Part shown: positions 55,641-64,000 of the stretch, one piece after another
Position numbering within the stretch: the first letter of the stretch is position 1
How the letters are laid out: every line of letters starts with the position of its first letter
Source of the DNA: Rhizoclosmatium globosum
Taxonomy: Eukaryota > Chytridiomycota > Chytridiomycetes > Chytridiales > Chytriomycetaceae
Direction: 5' to 3'
Assembly: GCA_002104985.1 (NCBI GenBank)
Contig: MCGO01000154.1
Location: 25,451-89,450 of the forward strand
Length of the DNA: 64,000 nucleotides
Notes under the pieces: generated by a model
Seen by the model: only the letters and a program-made list of their open reading frames with translations
What the model was told of the DNA's origin: nothing
The model's database searches: none
Translations under genes and position numbers: made by a program

Positions 55641-56757
55641 ATGGCAAGAACCGCACAGACTGCAAGACGGAGCACTGGAGGCAAAGCTCCAAGAAAGAGG
55701 ATTGAAACAAAAGCAATCAAAACAGCAGCAAAGAAGCGTGGCCCAAGGAATCCTGGAGACTCTGCAGTCACAGGACCTCGGGGAGATATCATATCTCAAA
55801 TAGTGGGTATTGCAGGGTCTGACAGCCAAGGATCCAGCTCGGTTCATCAAGGATCTATTACAGTTGCTCTTGAAGCAATGAACAGGATCATACAGTATGG
55901 CTGTGTTTCAGCAGTGGGTGATCCCCTTAACATCACATCCAACATGTCCAAAGTTCCTTTCTATAACTTTGGAGACTTGAAAGCAGCGTTTCCGATTACC
56001 GAAAATGCGCCATTCTTGGATGGTTTGCCAGCCAACGGATTTTATGAGCGCATTGGTGTAAATGAACAAAGGGTTGTCATGGAGCAAAGTTTGGCATTTA
56101 TTAGTGCAAAACAGAAACACTTGAGTTTGCATCAATGTCAGAGGTGTCTAAAGTGGAATGGACAGATTGCACTTTTGCAGGGATTGACTTTAGAAAAAAA
56201 GTGATGACAACCCTCAAGGACAAAGGAATGGTTATGGTCCATGTCATTTCTCAGACCAAGCGCAAGTAAGATACAGTTCATTTTGTTGTTGTGTTAACAG
56301 TTGTTTCAGTGGTCGTAACTCTGCCCCAACACACTCTACCATCATTGTGATTGAAGAAGATTCTATTCTCCTGTTTCAGCCTCACTTTCTTGGGGAATCT
56401 TGGCCAAGATCCAGTGTAGGCTTACTATCAGAACTTCCAGCTCGCTGCACAAGAAACATTTATGTCACAAATGGCCATCAGTCCATCACCAATGATTGCT
56501 CCTATCATTGCTTGGATTTTATCCGGTACTATGCAGCCCTTCCAACTAACCATGGCCACCCACGATGCCAAGCAAGAAGATATGAACGTGCTGTTGTAAA
56601 GTGTGAATATCCTCAAAAATCAAAGGCTCTATTCTGCAAATTTCAAAGTACTGATGGCTTTAAGAAAAGTTGGGATGCATTTGATGAAAGTATTGAAGAA
56701 ATACTACTTGAGAAAATTGAGCAATCAGAGAACCCAAATGATCTCAATTATGAATGA
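55641..56757 (+). CDS. Protein with a histone H3 tail-like N terminus fused to an unknown domain
   Basis: The first 19 residues are MARTAQTARRSTGGKAPRK. Counting as in H3 (Ala1 after Met), the tail is colinear to about residue 24. It keeps Arg2, Thr3, Arg8, Ser10, Thr11, Lys14, Arg17, Lys18 and Lys23. Position 4 is Ala, 9 is Arg and 27 is Thr, where H3 has methylated lysines. The rest does not read as a clear H3 histone fold; TVALEAMNRI faintly recalls the H3 alpha-N helix. The initial frame closes at 56204. A 53-nt intron (56089-56141, donor GTTTGG, acceptor GTCAG) or an 86-nt one (donor GTGTAA) joins it to VSKVEWTDCTFAGIDFRKKV. A second intron (56266-56309) leads to NSAPTHSTIIVIEEDSIL and a Cys/His-containing end. 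No known gene has this layout to my knowledge. Confidence 0.7.
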
Positions 56758-56831
56758 TACACTAAATTCTCCATTTAATTGAGCCTTTGTTTTCTCAGTA
56801 AAACACAAATTAATCAAACAATCTATTTTTA

Positions 56832-57762
56832 ATGTCTGAAAATACGGAACTGGTCAATTATATGTATTTCTTTATGATTTAATAGTTTGATTCAGTTTTT
56901 GAGCTTGCCATCCTTTTGTGGTTCACGTGTACTTGACACCAATGTAGTTGCAAGGGAACAGAGAATATCCGAATGCTGTAAATGCAGAAACTAGTCAATT
57001 ATATGTATTTCTTTATGATTTAATAGTTTGATTCAGTTTTTGAGCTTGCCATCCTTTTGTGGTTCACGTGTACTTGACACCAATGTAGTTGCAAGGGAAC
57101 AGAGAATATCCGAATGCTGTAAATGCAGAAACTAGTCAATTATATGTATTTCTTTATGATTTAATAGTTTGATTCAGTTTTTGAGCTTGCCATCCTTTTG
57201 TGGTTCACGTGTACTTGACACCAATGTAGTTGCAAGGGAACAGAGAATATCCGAATGCTGTAAATGCAGAAACTAGTCAATTATATGTATTTCTTTATGA
57301 TTTAATAGTTTGATTCAGTTTTTGAGCTTGCCATCCTTTTGTGGTTCACGTGTACTTGACACCAATGTAGTTGCAAGGGAACAGAGAATATCCGAATGCT
57401 GTAAATGCAGAAACTAGTCAATTATATGTATTTCTTTATGATTTAATAGTTTGATTCAGTTTTTGAGCTTGCCATCCTTTTGTGGTTCACGTGTACTTGA
57501 CACCAATGTAGTTGCAAGGGAACAGAGAATATCCGAATGCTGTAAATGCAGAAACTAGTCAATTATATGTATTTCTTTATGATTTAATAGTTTGATTCAG
57601 TTTTTGAGCTTGCCATCCTTTTGTGGTTCACGTGTACTTGACCCAATGTAGTTGCAAGGGAACAGAGAATATCCGAATGCTGTAAATGCAGAAACTAGTC
57701 AATTATATGTATTTCTTTATGATTTATAGTATGATTCAGTTTTTGTGCTTGCCATCTTTTTT
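56832..57762. repeat. 141-bp tandem satellite, about 6.5 copies
   Basis: CGAATGCTGTAAATGCAG occurs at 56970, 57111, 57252, 57393, 57534 and 57674, a 141-bp period with one 1-bp deletion in the last unit. Copies are almost identical; the first and last are diverged at the edges. The unit is AT-rich, with a conserved CACGTG E-box-like core (GGTTCACGTGTACTTGAC). No open frame spans it. It lies between the H3-tail gene and array 4. Confidence 0.95.
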
Positions 57763-57773
57763 TATCACAGAGT

Positions 57774-58507
57774 GCGTCCTGCAACAGAGTCCTGCAACAT
57801 AGTCCTGTTACACAGTCCTGCAACAGCGTCCTCTAAGAGCGTCCTGTGACAGCGTCCTGCATATGAGACAAAAAAATTTCATCAGCCATTTGGCATCCTC
57901 CGCACTCTTTTGCCTGGTCCATACTGGTACTTACTTCAGTTTGATCCCTTGTCTCTAACGTTCTTTAATACTCTATCCTTTCATTATCCTTTCCTGTCTT
58001 TCAGTCTGTGGTCTACGTCTTCTATTGTTCATTGCTCGATATTGTTCTGCCTTGCATTCAGCATCCTACGTCCTGCTCTTTCCTGGCAAAGTCCTGCAAC
58101 ACAGTCCTGCAACACAGTCCTGCAACACAGTCCAGTCCTGCAACTCCGTCCTGCAACTCTGTTCTCAACACAGTCCTGCAACACCGTCCTGCAACAGAGT
58201 CCTGTACACCGTCCTCAACAGAGTCCTGTTACACCGTCCTGCAACACCGTCCTGCACACCGTCCTGCAACAGAGTCCTGTTACACAGTCCTGCAACCCGT
58301 CCTGCAACAGAGTCCTGTTACACCGTCCTTCAACAGAGTCCTGTTACACTGTCCTGCAACACCGTCCTGCGACACCGTCCTGCAACAGAGTCCTGTTACA
58401 CAGTCCTGCAACTCCGTCCTGCAACAGAGTCCTGTTACACCGTCCTGCAACACACTCCTGCAACAGCGTCCTGCAACACAGTCCTGCAACAGAGTCCTGT
58501 TACACCA
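57774..58507. repeat. 13-bp minisatellite array 4 (variant units)
   Basis: Two blocks, 57774-57858 and 58089-58507, of GTCCTGCAACACA, GTCCTGCAACACC, GTCCTGCAACAGA and GTCCTGTTACACC units. They share the GTCCT start and 13-bp length of arrays 1-3 but differ inside (TGCAACA for CCAACAG). About 230 bp of non-repeat sequence separates the blocks. It ends about 120 bp before the ATG of the Gln-rich gene. Confidence 0.93.
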
Positions 58508-58630
58508 TTTGATATACCTGCAACTGCATCCTGGTCCTTCTTCTCCTTTTTTCTCTCTCTTTGTACTCCCACAAAGGTATGAGGGGTTATTTAAACTCAA
58601 TGTATCACTTATTCCAATAAATAGAATATA

Positions 58631-61095
58631 ATGGCCCAGGCTCCAACTCGCATTCTACAATGGGATGGCCCTCCTGCAAGACCAACAGGGCTGCATGTAA
58701 TGGTTGAAGGACAAGAATTTTCATATGGAATCAATACTGTAAGTTTATTATTACTGCAGTACCTGCTGCAATACTTAATCAACCCCTTTAGTGCCCTGGA
58801 GGGAGAGCAAATTCTCAACCCTGTACTAACCATCGAGACCGGGAAATTTGGACACATACCACTTTGAGCAGACTCAGTCCTTTGGCTGATCAGATCAATA
58901 ATGTTATTGGAGATCTGCCAGTTTTACTCTGGATGGTCACAAAAGACAACAAACAGAAACAAATGCGAAAGTATTGCTGCAATGCCCATAAAAAAAGGCA
59001 TCCACTAAATGTGGGCGGTGATGACCAAGTACAAGGACAGATTGAGCAAGACCAGGGGCTCCAAGATCCTGAACAGGAACAATTGGCCCATCCCCCACTG
59101 ATTCAAGAACAGGCCCAACAACTCCAGGTACAAGAACAGTTTGCACAGGCCCCAGAACAGCAGCAAGTTTTACTAAATCAAGTTCCACATGCTGACCAAG
59201 CTATATCTGTACCACAGAGTGAACCTGGAACACTAAATCAAAACCCACACCCAAATGTTGTTCAGGAAATACCTCAGCCACAGTTGCATGAAGATCAAAC
59301 TGGGCCACAATGTCCAAACTCACCCCAAAATCGTCTTCAGGAACTACCTCAGTCTGAGCTTCATGTTCTTTTACAACCTGTAACATATCAGCATGTGCCA
59401 CAAGCACGTCACCATCAACTTCAAAGTCAAGGTCTTGCACAACCATCCCAACTACAACCTTATCGTCAGCCAGCCACATCCTTAACTCAAATACAAGGAT
59501 CTGAACAAGGTCAAGGTGCTTCTTTTGGGCCATCTCTTTATCAAGGACATACCCAGCAACAGCAAGCCGATTTACTTCTTTACTTTAGTGAAACACAGAA
59601 GACTTCTCAGTCTTCTTCTCATCAACCTTTTCCGATGCAATTGGGTAATTTTGGCAATGTGAGCAACAGAATCTTGGTTTTTGTGTATGGCTAACTTTGA
59701 TTTGAAGCCATACTTCAACCACTCTATTCAAGAGCAAGAAAGTTTACAACTTCGCCAAGAAGTTACCCAACTGAAAACAATGCTAAATCAAGCCCTTACC
59801 AGAATTGCTATGCTTGAAGAAAATAGATCATCAGCTCTAGGTAAGCAGAGTGTTATTAGCAATGAATTCCTCCTGACGTTATGAACAGATTCACCACTTT
59901 TTGGATCAACATTGAATCAAGGAGGCTTCTTCCCATCTTTGGATAATCTTTTGAATACTCCAACCCAAGCTCCTTCAAATCTTCCCCCACTTGGCCCGTC
60001 TGTGGCTGAAGCAGTCAATGTGAATCAACATGCATCATCTGGAAGTCTGTTTGGATATGGAAATAACACATTTGACAAAGATTTTTGGCTTACCAAGTCA
60101 CATGGAAGCCACCAAAGTTCATCTATTCATGCCTCTACTACAATCAGTGCCGAACAAGCCCCTAAGTCCACACAATCCAATGCAATCAGTCCTGCCCCAA
60201 TCCCAGAAGTCCAACCTTCCTCAAATACAATCACTACCCTGCAACCCACTTCAATCAATGCTGAAACAATAAGGAGAAGCTCCACATCTGTTGCTTCAAC
60301 TGTTCACAGCACTCCAGGTTCAGTCATTGTTGCTCAATACACAAGTGAATCATCAGGTACCAATGATTCTCATGGTGAACCTAGTGGTAGTGAATCAGCA
60401 TCTCCGCAAATTACAACCCAATCCCAACTAAAAAGAAGAGGTCATGACGTGATAACACCTTCTCCTCCATCACGCAAAAAAAGTTCTGAGCCTGACTTTT
60501 CTTCGGGTTTTTACATCGGGAAGACAGTGGAAGCAGTGCCCATGGTATGTATAAATACATTAATTAGCGTGACTGATACCAAATCTGTACTAGAAGTTAT
60601 TGTTCCGCCATCCAAGAAAAAGCAGCTGTTTACGCCAAACCCACTGTCTTCATCTCGTGGAGAGTTAGTATCTCCTTCATCAGCAGCTCCATTGCATACT
60701 ACTATGAGTGTTGCAAAAGACACGCCTACTCGCTCTTCTCTTCATGGACACATTTTGGAGCCAAAGGAACGAGAAAGAATCAAACAACAAGCCAAACGTG
60801 GTTCTGGCCAGGAAAAACTGATGCAAAGCCAACATCCAAAAACACCTGGAGATTTGTCAATCTTTGAAGACCACAACCCCCACAATGAAGAAAGTAGTGG
60901 ATCTTCTCAGGCTGTTACAAAGAAAAGGACTAAGGAAAAGAAGAAACAGCTACCTGACAACAATGGCCAACCTGAAACATTATCACGTAGTTCACGTCGT
61001 TTGCAGCCACGTATATCTGTATTTTGTATTTACTTTTAATTAAATCTTAATTATAGCCGAAGCCGAAAATCAAGCTTGTCTGCTGCTGCCTGTAG
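58631..61095 (+). CDS. Gln-rich and Ser/Thr-rich protein with coiled coil, 3' end altered
   Basis: Exon 1 MAQAPTRILQWDGPPARPTG joins (donor GTAAGT, acceptor TTTAG) to CPGGRANSQPCTNHRDREIW. Together with YCCNAHKKRHP this gives Cys/His pairs that could bind zinc. Then comes a Gln/Pro-rich stretch of about 190 residues (QVQEQFAQAPEQQQVL). Past an intron ending in AAGAG there is a coiled coil (SLQLRQEVTQLKTMLNQALT). After another intron (donor GTAAGC) come about 370 Ser/Thr/Pro-rich residues with Lys-rich islands (RSSLHGHILEPKERERIKQQ, KKRTKEKKKQ). The layout suggests a DNA- or chromatin-associated protein. The last splice, with donor GTATTT or GTATAT, puts the end at the TAG of the first TTAGGG-type repeat (61093-61095) or reads through it to 61196. 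The original 3' end seems lost. Confidence 0.6.
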
Positions 61096-61143
61096 GGTTA
61101 GGGTTAGGGTTAGGATCAGGGGTAGCACTAGGGTTAGGGTTAG
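61093..61143. repeat. Interstitial telomere-like TTAGGG repeats
   Basis: TAGGGTTAGGGTTAGGG and then TTAGGATCAGGGGTAGCA and CTAGGGTTAGGGTTAG make about seven TTAGGG-like units, two of them degenerate. On the right they abut an 11-T run and the LINE. On the left they replace the expected 3' end of the Gln-rich gene. Smaller TTAGGG traces are at 46610-46640, 47145 and (as CCCTAA) at 31604. Confidence 0.85.
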
Positions 61144-64000
61144 TTTTTTTTTTTGAACATTCTTTATTCCGTGGATACCAACAGAGTTTAGGTTAGAATA
61201 AGATTGAAAAAGCAAGAGTCGAAAGAAGTTAGAGTTTCAAGAGTATTCAGAGTTGGCGAAGAAATACAAGTCGGCGGTAAGCAAATACAAGATCGTTCTT
61301 GGCTAGGGCTTTGGTGACAAGAGGTCTGGCCGGTGGGCTAGAGACAAGTTGTGACGAACAAGGGCAGACTGTTGTGAAGCTGTGAGTTGAGAGTGTTTGA
61401 GAACGTTTGCCATTCCTGAAAAGGGTTTGAAGATAATGTGCTTAAGTTGCTGGTTCGAGTGGATTTCTTGGTCGCGGAAGTATCGTTTGATGGCGGTTTT
61501 CAAGTCAAGTTCGTCGGATTGATGGAAGTACGTACGAATTTGGTTGACAAGAGGCAAGTGTCGAAGAAAGGTTGTGAGAGTACAAGCATCGGGTGAAAGT
61601 GTAGGGATGAGTGTTGGAGGCTTTGCGGCTAGGAGGGCGACAAGGTAGTTGGCACGATCGCGGTACGTCTGGATTCCAAGTAGGTAGCGAACTTGTGGAG
61701 ATGGCACAGGTAGAGGCAGGTGTTGTTGAAATGGCTTGAAGATCCACTGGCAGACAGAGTTGATGAGTGTAGTACCAAGATAGTCTAGAGAAGAGAGCTG
61801 CTGTTGGGTAAGTACAGCCATTGCGAGAGGAGTGGCATATTCCCATCGTGAACGGATAAGTGAGAAGAATATGTTTCGGCGGTGGTGGGGGATGCCAAAA
61901 GCGAGCGAAAGGCGAGTTTGAGAGTTTCTGGAAGGTTGACGAGCTTGGTGAATCTTGCCAGTGGTAGTACTGATAGAACAAGGGGCCTGAAGTAGAAATG
62001 TTGATACCAAGGTATTTGTGAGAGTTAGTGTTTGCAATTCGAGTGTTGTTGTAGATGAGGGCGGGACCAGAGTAGTTGATAGTAAAGCACTTAGTTGGAG
62101 AGAGGGACATACGATTCTGTTGGCACCAGCGGGAGATTCGGTAAAGGCAATTTGGAGATTTTCATTGGAGTTTGTTCTGACGGCCACATCATCGGCAAAG
62201 AGAGATGTAGGAGTGTTGCCTCTGTGGGGGGGAAGGGTGTTGTCTAAGAGATGGGCAAGGTCGTTGATGAAGATGTTGAAGAGAAGTGGGGCTAAGGTAG
62301 AGCCTTGTGGGAGGCCACGGCTGCGGCGGATTGTACGAGAGAGTTTGGAGTTGATGCAGATTTTGGTAAAAGTGGTGGAGAAGAGTTGATGGATGGCTGC
62401 AAGGAGTTGTAGAAGAATGGGACAGTGACCAGTGGAGCGAATATTTTGTTCAAGTTTGAAGAGGAGGATGTGGATGTCAACGGTGTCATAGGCTTTGTGG
62501 AAGTCGAGAAGGAGTGTTCGAGTGGACTGGTGGGAAGTGTTGGCGGCCCAATTCAGGTTACAGATAGTTGAGCGATTTTTGACGAAACCCTGTTGGCTAG
62601 GGTGGAGGGAGGTGAACTGTTTTAGATATACAAGAAGATGTTTTTCGTAGAGGAGACGGAGGGATGTTACTAAGACCAATGGGACGGAAGTCGAGGAGAG
62701 ACGGGTTTGCTGGCGGGGTGCTTGATTTCGGGATAAGGACTGTGGTGAAGGCTTTCCATTGTTCGGGGATAATTCCAGAGACAAAGATTTGATTAAACAT
62801 GGCAGATAGAAGGTCGGGAGGTCGTTGTGAGGCAGAGGTGTTTCAAGAGATCGATGGATATACTGTCGGGACCAGAGGCTTTGTGGAGGGGGTGTTTTTT
62901 TTCGATTATGTTGGTGACTTGCTGCGGCGTGGAGAATTCAAAGTTTGGGGCAGTGGAGGTGGTTGTTCATTGTCAGGGAAAGGGTGTGGCGGTTCAGAGT
63001 AGTTGGGGTCAGCTGAGGCAAAAATTTGTGGAAGGATGTACGAGCATTTTCTAAAAGTTCTTTGGACGGTGTAAATGGTGGGGGTTTCTGGTGGAGGGAT
63101 TTCTGGGCTTGGCGGATGGCTTCTGTGGTGGAGACAGGAGGTTTAATAGGTGGATTCTTGGATTGGTTTTGGGTCAGAGGATGAGATTTTGGAAATGAAA
63201 GGGTCATAGAGATCAAGGGCATTGAACGAAGTTTGTCGGTGAGTTGGTTGTAGATTTCGTTGATGAGATGTTGGGAGTTGTTTGGGATGTTGGAGGGGAA
63301 ATAGTGTTGCGAAAGAGGGGGGTGTAGTGTTGTGGTAGTAGATTGAAGGCGAGGTTGACGGCGGTAGTTATGCGAGAAGAGTATTGAGGAATAAAGGCTT
63401 GGGCTTTATTGGTCATTGGCACGAGAGTTGTTTAGACTGAGTAGAAGACATGGTAGGGGGGGTTGTGTTGGAATTCATTTGAGTGTTGCTGGCAGTTTTC
63501 TTCGCTCATTTCAACATTGACATCGACGACATTTGGGAATTTTCTTTGAAGGAAGCAGTGCCACTCATAGTAGTAATCACGAAATGCACGATTGGGGTTC
63601 AAGTCAGAGATCTTCTTCAACTCGGTCTGGCATTCCATTGAATCTGTTTGGGTTGTAGCAGATAGGTCGGTCCATTTCAAAACTTGTCCAGAACTTTGAT
63701 GCCATGCGAGTGAAAGAGTTTGGCAATGTGGGCAGCCATAGACAAATGTTGACTGCAAATTCCATGGGTGTTAGGAGAAATTTTGGAGACGTTATAGATC
63801 TCAGATGTTGGAAACTTAAGCTCACTCAATTTAGACTTAATTTCACGATATGTCAGACTTTTGATTCCAGCAACATAAATGATCGCGACTTTAAGGTCTC
63901 TCTCAATTTGCGTGAAATTGCGATAAAAGTCGACGTTTGTGGGAGGGGGGAACAGGGGTTGGGATTGTTGGGATGGGGGCAGGGTTCACAAGGGAGTCAA
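61144..64000 (-). mobile_element. Degenerate LINE (non-LTR retrotransposon), 3' end at 61144
   Basis: On the minus strand the reverse transcriptase reads HKASGPDSISID, then SGIIPEQWKAFTTVLIPKS and FRPIGLSNI, then after a frame break LLLDFHKAYDTVDIHILLFK, SRGLPQGSTLAPLLFNIFIN and SLFADDVAV (the catalytic FADD box). It runs to the stop at 61303. Several frameshifts separate the blocks at about 62640, 62790, 62940 and 63220. Upstream, 63432-64000 reads an ORF1-like segment (IIYVAGIKSLTYREIKSKLS, FRDYYYEWHCFLQRKFPNVV). No endonuclease domain is seen between this and the RT. The 3' end has GGAATAAAGAATG, a polyadenylation-like signal, and an 11-A tail (61144-61154). The element continues off the window. 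Confidence 0.85.

Noticed and set aside
55641..56757. Complete divergent histone H3
   Set aside because: Only the tail aligns well. The expected alpha-1, alpha-2 and alpha-3 helices are not convincing, spacing is wrong by more than ten residues in two places, and Gly/Pro-rich sequence sits where alpha-2 should be. A structure prediction could reverse this.
47875..58507. The 13-bp arrays as CRISPR arrays
   Set aside because: Units are directly adjacent with no unique spacers, unit length is 13-15 bp, and the genome is eukaryotic.
57910..58512. 200-residue open frame starting before array 4
   Set aside because: Most of it is array sequence. The unique first 60 residues are hydrophobic but lack any family resemblance, and similar frames exist in all three registers.
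47536..61095. Calling the block an integrated large DNA virus or a Maverick-type element
   Set aside because: No DNA polymerase, packaging ATPase, capsid, integrase or helicase signature is visible, and terminal inverted repeats were not found. Only an accessory or mobile-like block is supported.

Overview
The window is nuclear DNA of a eukaryote, most likely a zoosporic (chytrid-type) fungus. Genes are dense, on both strands, and split by short GT-AG introns of mostly 45-60 nt. One gene encodes an axonemal dynein light chain of the DNAL4 type, which points to a flagellated cell. Several predicted GPI-anchored surface proteins and a Ysc84-type protein look fungal, and the telomere-like repeat is TTAGGG. 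The species cannot be fixed from the sequence alone.

Layout. (1) 1-15.5 kb is ordinary chromosome: a VHS-domain trafficking protein (3' end off the window), a frame-disrupted F-box/Cys-rich gene, an MFSD1-like transporter, a secreted subtilisin with a PA domain, a small GPI-type protein, eIF3 subunit M, DNAL4, a Ysc84/SYLF protein, a GNAT acetyltransferase and a TIR-like plus helical-repeat protein. (2) 15.6-26.5 kb is a family-expansion zone: four tandem TULIP/BPI-like lipid-binding paralogues, a bulb-lectin-like gene, and a Cys-rich surface-protein gene preceded by a broken duplicate. That duplicate has been invaded by the last exon of a TULIP paralogue. (3) 26.7-28.2 kb is a UreG-family GTPase with a His-rich N terminus built from duplicated exon modules and no Cys-Pro-His nickel motif. 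(4) 28.2-32.7 kb is gene-poor repeat DNA. (5) 32.7-43 kb holds a frameshifted surface-protein gene, an SH3 protein, a protein with repeated S-V/I/A-W-D motifs and a NEMF/Rqc2-like gene whose 5' part is damaged.

(6) 43-61 kb is the unusual part. A TIR / STAND NTPase / TPR receptor-like gene (NLR architecture) is followed by a block of five unfamiliar genes, four of them directly preceded by an array of the same family of 13-bp minisatellite units and the fifth by a 141-bp tandem repeat. They encode a small coiled coil, a large unknown protein, a TET/JBP-like 2-oxoglutarate/Fe(II) oxygenase, a protein starting with a near-copy of the histone H3 tail in which Lys4, Lys9 and Lys27 are replaced, and a Gln-rich/Ser-rich protein whose 3' end runs into telomere-like repeats. 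A degenerate LINE, with its poly(A) side against those repeats, fills the window to its end.

Inference: the H3-tail protein, the TET/JBP-like enzyme and the shared arrays suggest a chromatin-directed accessory or mobile block, possibly once subtelomeric. That reading is not proven here. Several genes carry apparent frameshifts. Some may be assembly errors, but the three in-frame stops in the NEMF gene are less easily explained that way.
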